In this document: positions 15,620 through 24,521 of the stretch, piece by piece
Layout: each line of letters opens with the position of its first letter
Numbering within the stretch: position 1 is the first letter of the stretch
Assembly (NCBI RefSeq): GCF_015207705.1
Contig: NZ_JADEWI010000054.1
Coordinates: 1 to 44,077 of the forward strand
Direction of reading: 5' to 3'
DNA: 44,077 bases
Source of the DNA: Nostoc sp. LEGE 06077
GTDB taxonomy: Bacteria > Cyanobacteriota > Cyanobacteriia > Cyanobacteriales > Nostocaceae
The notes under the pieces: model-generated
The model's database searches: none
Told to the model about the DNA's origin: nothing
Seen by the model: the letters and a program-made list of their open reading frames with translations, nothing else
Translations under genes and position numbers: made by a program

Positions 15620-18600
15620 ATGGTGACATCAATAGAACGTACCGCTTACCCTCGATTTAAGCGTCAATTAACCGCCAAAGAACTCACCGAGATTTACACA
15701 CCCAACAAGAGTGAAATTGCTTTTGCTTACGCAACAACTAAAGGTGAAAGTAATATTCTTAACTTAGTATGCCTACTAAAATCATTCCAGCGACTAGGTT
15801 ACTTTCCTTCTCTAATAGAAATTCCTCTAAAAATAGTTAATCATATTCGCAGCAATTTAAAATTCTCAGTTGATACTGTTTTGGGTTATGAAAATCGCAA
15901 AACCATGTATCGCCACCGGACTGCTATCCGTGAATATCTCCAGGTAAATCAGTTTAATCAAACTGGGCTACATCTAGCTATAAAAGCAGTGAATGAATCG
16001 GCAACTGTTATGGATAATCCTGCTGATTTAATGAATGTAGCCATTGCTGAATTAGTTAAGAATAGATATGAATTACCAGGATTCAACACATTAAATAGAT
16101 TAGTCCGTCGAGTGAGAAATGTCGTAAACCAAAGATTATTTTCCCTGGTACTGAATCGCATTTCATCAGATTACCAAGAACGCTTGCTGGATTTGTTAGA
16201 GCGTCATCCGCTTGAGTATCAAACCTCATTTAATAGCCTGAAGCAACTACCTAAAAGTCCTACCCGTAACAATATCAATGACTTTATTGTACATTTAATA
16301 TGGCTGGATTCTTTGGGTGATGTTAAGCCAATCCTCAAAGATATTACCACGGCAAAAATTCACCATTTTGCTGCCGAAGCACGGGTGTTAGATGCCCATG
16401 AAATCAAAGATTTCAGTTTATCCAAACGGATTACTTTGATTTTATGCTTAATTTATGCGGCGCAAGTGATAGCACGAGATAGTTTGGTTGAGATGTTTTT
16501 AAAACAAATGCGCTCAATCAATAACGACGCTACCAAAGAATTAGAACTCATCAAAAAGAGAATCCAAGAAACGCAAGAGAAATTAGTTGGGGTGTTGACT
16601 AATGTCATCCATGTGTTTATGGAGGAAAATCAATTAACACATGAACAAGCAGATTCTCACCCAGAGATTGAAGCATCCGATAGTTATTCATCTAATTCAA
16701 AGGAGCAGATACAGGAATTAAATCTCTCTACTGAGTTAACAACAAATCAGGAAATCTCCCTGTTTCATAAACTAAATAATGTGTTCACTCAAGATGGAGG
16801 GTCAGAGCAACTGCTTTCGGAATGTGAGGCGATGAATGCTTATAGGGGTAATAATCATCTTCCTCTAATATGGAAATTCTATAAAAATCACCGTCGGACA
16901 TTTTTTCGCTTAGTAAAAGCATTAGAGTTCAAATCAACTACTAACGAACAAAGTGTTATTGAAGCATTACAATTTATCCTAGATAATTCTCATCGCCGAG
17001 GAGAATTTCTCAAAGCAAGTATTGAACTAGATTTTATTTCAGAACAGTGGCGAAAATTAGTTGTAGTCAAGCAAGGAGAGAAAACCAAATTCGTTCGGCG
17101 ACACTTCGAGGCTTGTATTTTTTACTACCTAGCAGCCGAATTAAGGTCAGGAGATGTCTGCGTTGTTGGTAGTGAAGATTACGCCGACTACCGCGAACAA
17201 TTACTGCCTTGGTCAGAGTGTTTGCCGTTAGTTGACCAATACTGTGAGAATTTAGGCTTTCCTAATACCGCTTCTTTTTTTACCAAGACACTAAAATCCT
17301 GGTTGACGGACACGGCCGCTGCTGTGGATGCAGGTTATCCCAATAACCACCAATTTATTATTAATGATCAAGGCGAACCCATCCTCAAAAAGTATCAGCG
17401 TAACGAGTTGAGTGTTGCGGCCATTGCCTTAATAGAAAAAATCGAAGAATGTTTTCCAGAAAGAAATTTAATCGATATCCTCAGAAACGTTGACTACTGG
17501 ACAAATTTTACCCGTCACTTTGGGCCGCTGTCTGGTAGTGATCCTAAAATTGAACGTGCGACGGAACGTTATCTTTTGACGACGTTTACTTATGGTTGCA
17601 ATTTGGGGCCGACTCAAGCGGCCAGACATATGCGAGGCATTGTCACCGCGAAGGAACTGGCATTTGTCAACCGTCGCCATGTGACGGTGGATAAACTCAA
17701 TGCAGCGTTGGTGGATATTATTAATCGCTACAATGCTTTAAATCTGCCGTCAGTTTGGGGTGATGGTAAAAGTGCGGCAGCAGATGGAACGAAGTACGAA
17801 CTCTACGAAGAGAATTTACTGTCTGAGTATCATATTCGCTACGGTGGCTACGGAGGAATAGCTTACCACCATATCTCTGATACCTATGTGGCTTTATTTA
17901 GTCAGTTTATTTCTTGTGGGACTTGGGAAGCTGTTCATATCATCGAGGGGTTGTTAAAAAACTCTTCCGATATTCAACCCGATACAATTCATGCTGATAC
18001 CCACGGTCAATCAACACCTGTGTTTGCATTGGCACATATGCTGGGAATTAAGTTAATGCCTCGGATTCGTAATTGGAAAGATTTAAATTTTTATCGTCCT
18101 GACAAAGATACTGTTTATCAACATATTGATTCTTTGTTCTCTCTTACCGTTAATTGGAAGCGGATAGAAATCCATTGGCAAGATATTTTACAGGTGGTTT
18201 TATCAATCCAGACAGGTAAAGTATCAAGCGCAATTTTATTGCGTAAATTGGGTAATTATAGTCGTAAAAACAGGTTATATCAAGCTTTTCAGGAATTAGG
18301 ACAAGTAGTGAGAACTATTTTCTTGCTGCAATATATATCGGATATGCAACTGAGAAAAGAAATTACTGCTGTTACGAATATTGTAGAAGCTTACCATAAA
18401 TTCTCAAAGTGGTTTTTCTTTGGCGGCTTTGGGGTTGTGATGAAGAATGACCCCATTGAACAGGAAAAAGTAATTAAGTATAAGGACTTGGTGGCAAATG
18501 CTGTTTTGTTCCAAAATGTTGTTGATTTAACTGATATATTGCGTGATTTACAGAAGCAGGGATATTTGATTAGTCGTGAGGATGTGGCGGTTGTGAGTCC

Positions 18601-18700
18601 TTATATTACGGCTCATGTTAAGCGGTTTGGCGATTACCTGATTGATATGGAGACTGTGCCACCTTCATTGGATGAGGTCGAAAGTTTATTGCTTGCTTAA
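15620..18700 (+). CDS. tnpA: Tn3-family transposase TnpA
   Basis: A full-length 1026-residue Tn3-type transposase. The N-terminal DNA-binding region (about residues 1-170; YPRFKRQLTAKELTEIYTPN) recognises the 43-bp ends. The C-terminal DDE catalytic core shows the first Asp in WGDGKSAAADGTKY (about residue 714), the second in HADTHGQS (about 792) and the Glu in NIVEAYHKFSKWFFFGG (about 922). Transposition is replicative and leaves a cointegrate, to be resolved by the linked tyrosine recombinase. The reading frame is intact from ATG to stop 51 bp before the right inverted repeat. An acidic linker near residues 340-370 (EQADSHPEIEASDSYSSN) is unusual but does not break the domain order. Confidence 0.95.
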   Translation: MVTSIERTAYPRFKRQLTAKELTEIYTPNKSEIAFAYATTKGESNILNLVCLLKSFQRLGYFPSLIEIPLKIVNHIRSNLKFSVDTVLGYENRKTMYRHRTAIREYLQVNQFNQTGLHLAIKAVNESATVMDNPADLMNVAIAELVKNRYELPGFNTLNRLVRRVRNVVNQRLFSLVLNRISSDYQERLLDLLERHPLEYQTSFNSLKQLPKSPTRNNINDFIVHLIWLDSLGDVKPILKDITTAKIHHFAAEARVLDAHEIKDFSLSKRITLILCLIYAAQVIARDSLVEMFLKQMRSINNDATKELELIKKRIQETQEKLVGVLTNVIHVFMEENQLTHEQADSHPEIEASDSYSSNSKEQIQELNLSTELTTNQEISLFHKLNNVFTQDGGSEQLLSECEAMNAYRGNNHLPLIWKFYKNHRRTFFRLVKALEFKSTTNEQSVIEALQFILDNSHRRGEFLKASIELDFISEQWRKLVVVKQGEKTKFVRRHFEACIFYYLAAELRSGDVCVVGSEDYADYREQLLPWSECLPLVDQYCENLGFPNTASFFTKTLKSWLTDTAAAVDAGYPNNHQFIINDQGEPILKKYQRNELSVAAIALIEKIEECFPERNLIDILRNVDYWTNFTRHFGPLSGSDPKIERATERYLLTTFTYGCNLGPTQAARHMRGIVTAKELAFVNRRHVTVDKLNAALVDIINRYNALNLPSVWGDGKSAAADGTKYELYEENLLSEYHIRYGGYGGIAYHHISDTYVALFSQFISCGTWEAVHIIEGLLKNSSDIQPDTIHADTHGQSTPVFALAHMLGIKLMPRIRNWKDLNFYRPDKDTVYQHIDSLFSLTVNWKRIEIHWQDILQVVLSIQTGKVSSAILLRKLGNYSRKNRLYQAFQELGQVVRTIFLLQYISDMQLRKEITAVTNIVEAYHKFSKWFFFGGFGVVMKNDPIEQEKVIKYKDLVANAVLFQNVVDLTDILRDLQKQGYLISREDVAVVSPYITAHVKRFGDYLIDMETVPPSLDEVESLLLA

Positions 18701-18794
18701 GCGGCTGTAATCCTTGCAAATCCCCGGTTTTTTGTTTACTTCTTAACATTTCTTTACAACGTGTCCCATTTTGCACGTATCTCGGCGGCCACCC

Positions 18795-19379
18795 GGCAAA
18801 CACTGGCGCATCTTTCAACGCCTCACCACGCAGTGACATTAATTCCACCCATAGCTCCTGGGGAACATGGACTCGGCGAGTCCGCCCCCCCTTGCCATAA
18901 ACATTAATCTGCCCACCACCACCGCGAGAAGAGATCGCATCTTTCCACCGCAAACCGCACAACTCAGACACCCGAATCCCTGTTAAATACAAAGTTTTTA
19001 AAATTAACCGATTGCGCTTGTCAGTCGTCGCCGCAATCATCGCATCCACATCTTCTGGTGCAAGGATACGCTCAACCAAAGTATCTTTCGGCTTGGGCAA
19101 CTTGAACTGTTTGGGGATAGGGCTACGAGAAATCGGCGGTTTCTCCATACTGGTCACATAGGAAAAAAACGCCTTGAGAATGTTGAGATGCTTAACCTTT
19201 GTCGTGTCTGCCTCTTGCAAGGAATCCAACCAATCCCGGACGTGACGGATCTGAATGTCAGCGATCGCTTCCACACAGGTAAAAGTTAAGAACTTGCGAA
19301 TGGTATTGTGATACGAAGCCCTTGTTTTACCGTGATGCACGTCCAACCATTCTTCTACCAATTCCGTCAGCGTTCTCAT
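18795..19379 (-). pseudogene. XerC-like recombinase, 5' fragment (split by Tn3)
   Basis: The N-terminal 195 codons of a XerC-like tyrosine recombinase. The SAM-like core-binding domain (residues 1-100: LTELVEEWLDVHHGKTRASYHNTIRKFL onward) is followed by the start of the catalytic domain with the first Arg (TGIRVSELCGLRW) and the beta-hairpin Lys (VYGKGGRTRRVHVP). It stops matching the family at PVFA, where the transposon inverted repeat begins. Read-through into the element adds an unrelated tail of about 58 residues ending at 18618. The complementary half is at 14479-14751. The plasmid has therefore probably lost this recombinase, a likely dimer-resolution enzyme, unless the element excises precisely. 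Confidence 0.9.
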
Positions 19380-19735
19380 TTCAAGGTTCAGCGTGTGATG
19401 AGTAGAAAGCTACTATTACACTCTATTATCCCTGGAAAGGTGATTGTTTCGTCACTGACTTCACACACTTAACTCAGGCTTATCAATCGTCACTTCCACA
19501 ACCATCATTCTTTCGTGGATTGATAAGTTTTACTTAATTCCCTTCATAAGTGTGCTGGATGCACTATGAAAGCCAAAAGCAATACCAAATTTTAAAGAAA
19601 TTGATATCAATGACCGAAAAGTGATATCAAAGCTGCCCAGTTTCGCAAGTCCAAGATTTTCACACTCAGCAGTCTGCACCAACATCTACACAGTTGTCTA
19701 TACCGAAAACCAAGACTTTACTCTGTGCGATCCTG

Positions 19736-19882
19736 GGGGTAAATGAGCATCCGTTCGTGATTGAAAAGCCTTACTGTTATTGCAGCTAATAAACAGTTAG
19801 TTGCTTTATACTTAGTTGAGCGGCAATTTCTTCATTGAAGCTCACTTGTGACTATCGTTGGTAAAAATTGCTCATTTACCCC
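19736..19882. mobile_element. 147-bp MITE-like element
   Basis: GGGGTAAATGAGCA (19736-19749) and its exact reverse complement (19869-19882) bound 147 bp without coding capacity, inside an otherwise gene-free stretch (19380-20137). I see no clear target duplication. The short size and terminal inverted repeats fit a miniature inverted-repeat element. No full-length relative with these ends is in the window. Apart from this, the stretch shows only GATATCAA-type short repeats near 19602-19633 and no protein homology I can recognise. Confidence 0.55.
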
Positions 19883-20137
19883 GAAAACCACATTGCGAAC
19901 GCAAATATTTATAAGTCTGCAACTAAATTATTAAACTAAAAGTCTTATCCATTAAGTAGGTGGAAAAATTTATCGTTATGACAAGGGAGTTGGGAATAGT
20001 CCGTGTAGACGCACGCAGTGCGGATCGCTCGAAGAGACGGAATAAGTCTTTCAGAGAAGTTTACATTTTATTATATAGTTATCTTTAATTTCTCCCCACC
20101 TCCTTATGTAATTAGGTTTGCTCTATTAATACTTTGT

Positions 20138-20488
20138 ATGAGTAAGAATATAAAAGCAATTTCAATCACGATGTTGATATTTACTTCGATATTATCAACT
20201 TATATTTTCTTAGGAAAATTTTCTTATATGGGGTCGCAGACATTAATCGGAATAACCGAAGGTGCGGATGTAAACGTTCCATATAATCACAAATACGGCA
20301 TTCTGGGATATGCATTCGCCAGAAACTATTATCAAAACGGAGAAATTACCGAAAGTCGCATTGAAAGCTTTGATCATATCCGATTTGCCTTCTCTGTCCT
20401 CCTCACAATTGGAGTTTGGGGGATAGCTGCACTAATAATTACTAAGTTTTTTATAGGAAATAAGGAAATCACTTCAAGGGGCGAATGA
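20138..20488 (+). CDS. Small two-helix membrane protein coupled to XRE gene
   Basis: A 116-residue predicted inner-membrane protein from ATG 20138. A longer frame from 20018 has no support and contains degenerate repeat DNA. Helix 1 is ISITMLIFTSILSTYIFLGKF (about residues 8-28), and helix 2 is FAFSVLLTIGVWGIAALIITKFF (about 84-106). Between them lies a polar loop of about 55 residues with YGILGYAFARNYYQNGEI. No family is recognised. The stop overlaps the start of the XRE gene by 4 nt (ATGA), so the two are translationally coupled. The partner gene resembles HigA-type antitoxins, and this protein sits where the toxin would normally be. A membrane toxin is an inference only. Confidence 0.65.
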   Translation: MSKNIKAISITMLIFTSILSTYIFLGKFSYMGSQTLIGITEGADVNVPYNHKYGILGYAFARNYYQNGEITESRIESFDHIRFAFSVLLTIGVWGIAALIITKFFIGNKEITSRGE

Positions 20489-20811
20489 CACAGGAACCGA
20501 TTTTTGAAGAAAGCAGTGGCAACGTATTCGCTGACCTCGGTTTATCTAATGCAGATGAACTTTTTACACGGGGCAAGATAGGGATTCAGGTACTCCGCCT
20601 TTTGAAACAACGCAACCTGAAACAACGCGAAATCAGCGAACTTCTTGGCATTCCGCAGCCTGAAGTATCTCATTTGATGAAAGGAGAGTTTCAACGGTTC
20701 AGCGAGGGTAAACTGCTCATTTTCCTTAAGCGACTTGATACGGAAATCACCTTACATCTTCGCTCTCGTCACGCGCCGGGTGAATCTGCTGAAACTGTGA
20801 TATCGCTATAA
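20485..20811 (+). CDS. XRE-family HTH protein, HigA/HTH_37-like antitoxin
   Basis: A 108-residue helix-turn-helix protein of the HTH_37 type, which usually serves as the antitoxin for RelE/HigB toxins. VFADLGLSNADELFTRGKIGIQVLRLLKQ is the typical lead-in, and LKQREISELLGIPQPEVSHLMKGEFQRFSEGKLLIFLKRL is the HTH plus dimerization helix. No RelE-fold gene lies on either side. Upstream is the coupled membrane protein (20138), and downstream is the convergent Rpn gene. It may be an orphan antitoxin that kept its promoter-binding function, or the immunity and repressor partner of the membrane protein. Confidence 0.85.
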   Translation: MTQEPIFEESSGNVFADLGLSNADELFTRGKIGIQVLRLLKQRNLKQREISELLGIPQPEVSHLMKGEFQRFSEGKLLIFLKRLDTEITLHLRSRHAPGESAETVISL

Positions 20812-20847
20812 GGTCAGGATAACTTGTAACTTGTACGCAAAAGTTCC

Positions 20848-21657
20848 TTAACTGTTCTGCTGTGCAGCAAGCCGGACAGCTTCTACATCAACATTAAGTT
20901 GTTGAGCAATCTGTTCTATACTCATTCCTGTTTTTAGTAACAGGGGTACAGCTGCTTTCAAAATTTCAGCTTTCTGTTCTTCCCGACCTTCAACTCGACC
21001 CTCGGCTTTCGCTTCCCGATAAACCCTCGTTTCCTCTAAACTTAGTCCCAGCATCGCTTCCACTTCCTCTCTACTCAACGAAGAAAACTTGTAAACGGCA
21101 ATAGTGGTGATAATATCTATTATCTCGTTTTTCGGCAGTATGCCAGTTGACTCTAATTGTACTCGCTCAATTAATAGACGCGCTTGCGAAGCCATCGTTT
21201 TATTCGATGCGATTGTCAACTGCATTAAATTAATGCCTATTGGCAGAGTATTAGGAGTACCTAACTCATCCAAATAAATGCGCTGCACTTGGTCACTGTT
21301 TAAAAATATTCGATGAGTTCTTGTATCACTTGGTTCCAAACTACGTGATGGAAAAATTACCACACAATACCAGTCATCGTATTCAGACTGATTCCGGTTC
21401 AAATACATCAGCGACTCAGTAAAAAAGCGATGATAGAGACCTTCATCTTTCTGAAACTGAACTTCTGCAAAAAAGATAACTCTGGGTGTTGCACCTAGGG
21501 GAGGTAAAAAGACCCCATCAATGCGAAAGGTGGTTTCTTTCACCTCTACAGACTCAAATCGGTAGTTATGCGCCTGTTCAGGGCGGTCATCAACGAGTTC
21601 AAAAATTAACGCAGGGAAGCGTTTAAATATTTGGTAATAAATGGAGTCGCGTTTCAC
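20848..21657 (-). CDS. Rpn/DUF2887 family PD-(D/E)XK protein
   Basis: A 269-residue protein of the cyanobacteria-rich DUF2887 group, related to Rpn recombination-promoting nucleases. The catalytic PD-(D/E)XK-like core is FRIDGVFLPPLG (Asp near residue 47) and VIFFAEVQFQKD (E-x-Q near residue 65). FFTESLMYLNRN and WYCVVIFPSRSLEP follow, as usual. The C-terminus carries an Arg/Glu-rich linker (YREAKAEGRVEGREEQKAEIL) and a short HTH-like helix pair (LLKTGMSIEQIAQQLNVDVEAVRLAA), typical of these proteins. The gene is monocistronic and intact. Rpn proteins promote RecA-independent recombination, and some relatives are now linked to phage defence. Cyanobacterial genomes carry many copies, so it is probably routine cargo. 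Confidence 0.85.
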   Translation of the reverse strand: MKRDSIYYQIFKRFPALIFELVDDRPEQAHNYRFESVEVKETTFRIDGVFLPPLGATPRVIFFAEVQFQKDEGLYHRFFTESLMYLNRNQSEYDDWYCVVIFPSRSLEPSDTRTHRIFLNSDQVQRIYLDELGTPNTLPIGINLMQLTIASNKTMASQARLLIERVQLESTGILPKNEIIDIITTIAVYKFSSLSREEVEAMLGLSLEETRVYREAKAEGRVEGREEQKAEILKAAVPLLLKTGMSIEQIAQQLNVDVEAVRLAAQQNS

Positions 21658-21826
21658 TAAAATCTCAAAATTAGTTTATTTTTTTATAATTAATTATATC
21701 AGAAAAATGACACATTTACCTATCTATTTTTGATATAAAAATTACACTTATAATCTGCATTTATAATTAACTATTACTAACATTTATAAAAGTTGATAAC
21801 TTCTGCTATCTGTTAAACTTCTAGCG

Positions 21827-21862
21827 ATAGTAACTAATATAGTAACTAATATAGTAACTAAT
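21827..21862. repeat. Three tandem 12-bp repeats upstream of PAS kinase
   Basis: ATAGTAACTAAT is repeated three times without spacer, about 100 bp upstream of the histidine kinase at 21963. The 305-bp gap between the Rpn gene and the kinase (21658-21962) is otherwise AT-rich and holds no frame or hairpin that stands out. The repeats could be a regulator-binding array or a simple slippage product. Confidence 0.6.
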
Positions 21863-21962
21863 TTTGATAAGGCACTTTAATTTACTTTCACTGTATTTAT
21901 AATTCTTCAGTAATCTTGACATTGTAACTATTGGATATACTTAGTTAACTTGAAGACAGAAT

Positions 21963-23579
21963 TTGGATGACAAGATTTCTGTGTTTAATTTAGAAGATTT
22001 TTTCAACCTTTCAACTGACTTATTCTGCATCATCGCAAGGGATGGTTGTTACAAGCAAGTAAATCCAGCTACTGAACAAGTATTAGGATGGAAACCAGAA
22101 AACTTAATCGGGCATCCTTGGTTAGAATTAGTGCATCCAGAAGATATTGCAATCAATCAGCTACCAACTGAACCACAGCAAAATTTGCACTGGGATAACC
22201 GTTATCTTCACAAAGATGGCAGTTATCGGTGGATGTCTTGGAGTTTGTCAACTGATCAACAGGGACTTATCTATGCAATAGGGAAAGACATCAGCCAGCA
22301 GATGCGGCAAATAGAAGCACTTGAAACTGAACGTCAAAGCCTTTATAACCTACTCAATCAGCTACCCGCTTTCCTTTATCTGCAACCCAATGATTATGGC
22401 GTAGGATTTTATAACCAACGCTTCCAAGAAGTATTTGGAGACCCTACAGGGAAACGTTGTTATGAGGCGATAGCTGGTCTAAAGCAACCTTGTCCAGTCT
22501 GTCCCACCTTTCGCGTCTTTGACACTAATGCTCCGCAACTTTGGGAATGGGTTGATAGTAAAACAGGTAATGTGTATCAGATTTATGATTATCCGTTCAA
22601 GAATATGAACGGTGAGCCAATGGTTGTGGAAATGGGTTTAGATATTACTGCTGTCAAAAAAGCAGAGGGAGCCTTGCGACAGCGCGAGAAGGAATTAACC
22701 CAAAAAAATCAACAACTTTCTGAAGCACTAACACAATTAAAAAAGACGCAAGCGCAACTAATTCAAACTGAGAAGATGTCTTCTTTAGGACAATTAGTGG
22801 CTGGAGTAGCTCATGAAATTAACAACCCTATTAGCTTCATCAATGGTAATATTATTCATGCTAAAGAATACGTTCAACAATTACTAGAAATACTACAACT
22901 TTACCAACAAGAATATCCTAACCCTGCACCAGTAATTCAATCAGCCATAGCAGAGAACGAGTTAGAGTTTATTACCCAAGACATAGAAAAATTGCTAGAT
23001 TCCATGAAAATGGGAAGTGACCGCATTCGTGATATTGTACTATCTTTGCGGAACTTCTCTCGACTGGATGAAGCGGAAATGAAAACCGTGGATATCCACA
23101 GTGGTATTGAAAGTACACTATTGATTTTGCAAAACCGCCTCAAAGCTAAATCCAACCATCCGTCAATTGAAATTATTAAAGAATACGGTCAACTGCCTTT
23201 AGTAGAATGTTATGCGGGTCAACTTAACCAAGTTTTGATAAACATCATCATTAATGCAATCGATGCTTTAGAAAATTTGTCTGTTATTAATCAGCACCAC
23301 AACCCACAAATCGTTATCCGCACACTTTTACTTAACTCAGATTGGATTGCGATTGAGATTGCTGACAATGGCATAGGAATGACACCAGATATTCAAAAGC
23401 GTATATTCGACCCTTTTTTTACAACCAAACCAGTTGGCAAGGGAACAGGTTTAGGAATGTCAATTAGCTATCAAATTATCACAGAAAAACATCAAGGACG
23501 TTTAGGCTGTAGTTCATTTCCAGGCGCAGGAGCTAAATTTATAATTGAGATTCCCATTCAACAAATTAAATCTGTATAA
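21963..23579 (+). CDS. PAS-domain sensor histidine kinase
   Basis: A soluble sensor kinase of 538 residues, apparently from TTG 21963. PAS domain 1 spans about residues 8-115 (LSTDLFCIIARDGCYKQVNPA; WMSWSLSTDQQGLIYAIGKDIS). PAS domain 2 spans about 125-235 and includes a conserved cysteine set, Cys166 plus CPVC at 177-180, a pattern known in PAS domains that can bind a metal or sense redox. A coiled-coil linker (236-270) leads to HisKA with GVAHEINNPISF (His284), then HATPase_c with IADNGIGM and GTGLGMSI. No receiver, no membrane segment and no adjacent response regulator are seen. It may feed the orphan receivers at 2634 and 3033. It is typical of the many cyanobacterial cytosolic PAS kinases. 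Confidence 0.9.
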   Translation: MDDKISVFNLEDFFNLSTDLFCIIARDGCYKQVNPATEQVLGWKPENLIGHPWLELVHPEDIAINQLPTEPQQNLHWDNRYLHKDGSYRWMSWSLSTDQQGLIYAIGKDISQQMRQIEALETERQSLYNLLNQLPAFLYLQPNDYGVGFYNQRFQEVFGDPTGKRCYEAIAGLKQPCPVCPTFRVFDTNAPQLWEWVDSKTGNVYQIYDYPFKNMNGEPMVVEMGLDITAVKKAEGALRQREKELTQKNQQLSEALTQLKKTQAQLIQTEKMSSLGQLVAGVAHEINNPISFINGNIIHAKEYVQQLLEILQLYQQEYPNPAPVIQSAIAENELEFITQDIEKLLDSMKMGSDRIRDIVLSLRNFSRLDEAEMKTVDIHSGIESTLLILQNRLKAKSNHPSIEIIKEYGQLPLVECYAGQLNQVLINIIINAIDALENLSVINQHHNPQIVIRTLLLNSDWIAIEIADNGIGMTPDIQKRIFDPFFTTKPVGKGTGLGMSISYQIITEKHQGRLGCSSFPGAGAKFIIEIPIQQIKSV

Positions 23580-23607
23580 GCAAAGATACCAGAAGGTCAA
23601 ATTCAGA

Positions 23608-24357
23608 TTAATACCGACTACGAGGAATCTGATTAAATGGCACATCCATTATTGGATAATCTTTCCAACCAGAAGCATCAAAGTGCCACCATTCTGTTGA
23701 TAAACCAGAAAAACCCTGTTTTTGCATCGCATCTTCAAGTAACTGACGATTCTTTAGAGCTTGAGCGTTACCACCACTATAATTTCTATAGGATGCTGGT
23801 GTAAAAGAATCGTATTCGCTAGGCATTTCTAACTCTTTACCATTGCTATCAATTAGCGTCAAATCTATTGCTGCACCCCGATTATGTCGAGAACCTTGCA
23901 CTGGGTTGGCAACATATCTGTTATCAGGCTTTACTCGCCACATAAGTTTTTGTACAGACAATGGCCTGTAACAATCATAAACTTTTAAGCCTAGTTTATT
24001 TTTGGCTAAATCTTCTTGTACTTGTGATAATTTTTGGGCTACTGCGTATCGTAATACACATCTTGCTTCTGGATATAGTTTCTGTCTGAGAAAATTATTC
24101 GTTGTTGCGTAGCGAATATCAATTACTATATTTTTGTTAATTGATTGAATATCAACTAACTTAGCAGCATCATTTATGACGAGAGTTGTGTTTGGTTGAT
24201 TTCTAGTTAGCTCAGGTGTGTTATTAGGTAAAGATACACCCACCTTACTAGAATTTGTTGGATTTAAAATAGGTTGATGATTACTTGATTTACTATTACA
24301 AGAAGATAAATTTACTAGAGAAAATAATACAAATATTGCTAAAAATTTAGCTTGCAT
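23608..24357 (-). CDS. D-Ala-D-Ala dipeptidase, VanX/DdpX-like lipoprotein
   Basis: A 249-residue M15D zinc peptidase. The start at 24357 (MQAKFLAIFVLFSL) places a lipoprotein signal with lipobox LSSC near residues 17-20; an ATG five codons upstream is less suitable. A Ser/Asn/Pro-rich linker leads to the catalytic domain: IDIRYATTNNF, the Arg box CYRPLSVQ, the zinc-binding S-x-H-x-x-G-x-A-x-D motif SRHNRGAAIDL, and the catalytic EWWHFD. It is predicted to hydrolyse D-Ala-D-Ala outside the cytoplasmic membrane for cell-wall turnover. Relatives give vancomycin resistance only together with VanH and VanA, which are absent here. It is a single-gene unit on the minus strand. Confidence 0.88.
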   Translation of the reverse strand: MQAKFLAIFVLFSLVNLSSCNSKSSNHQPILNPTNSSKVGVSLPNNTPELTRNQPNTTLVINDAAKLVDIQSINKNIVIDIRYATTNNFLRQKLYPEARCVLRYAVAQKLSQVQEDLAKNKLGLKVYDCYRPLSVQKLMWRVKPDNRYVANPVQGSRHNRGAAIDLTLIDSNGKELEMPSEYDSFTPASYRNYSGGNAQALKNRQLLEDAMQKQGFSGLSTEWWHFDASGWKDYPIMDVPFNQIPRSRY

Positions 24358-24521
24358 CACCCAATAATACATAAAATTATTTGCAATTTAATTGTCAGTC
24401 ACTAATTACTCTTCAGCAACTTAGCTTTTTAGCCAATCAGCAATTAAGCATTAAAATAAGTCAGCTTATCGTTGAAATGATTGTAAATGTCCTCTGGGTT
24501 AAACCAGTTTTGCAAAACTTT

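Larger units (their letters stand above)
14756..18794. mobile_element. Tn3-family transposon, 4039 bp
   Basis: The element is bounded by perfect 43-bp inverted repeats at 14756-14798 and 18752-18794, each beginning GGGTGGCCGCCGAGATACG from the outside. It is flanked by the direct duplication GGCA (14752-14755 and 18795-18798); only four matching bases are seen, where Tn3 elements normally make five. It carries a full-length transposase and a tyrosine recombinase, which probably replaces the serine resolvase. No passenger genes are present. It disrupts a XerC-like recombinase gene. The perfect repeats and clean reading frames suggest a recent insertion. Confidence 0.92.

Noticed and set aside
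23608-24357. Vancomycin-resistance gene
   Set aside because: VanX-like peptidases occur widely in cell-wall turnover; the vanH and vanA partners are absent and the protein has a lipoprotein signal.
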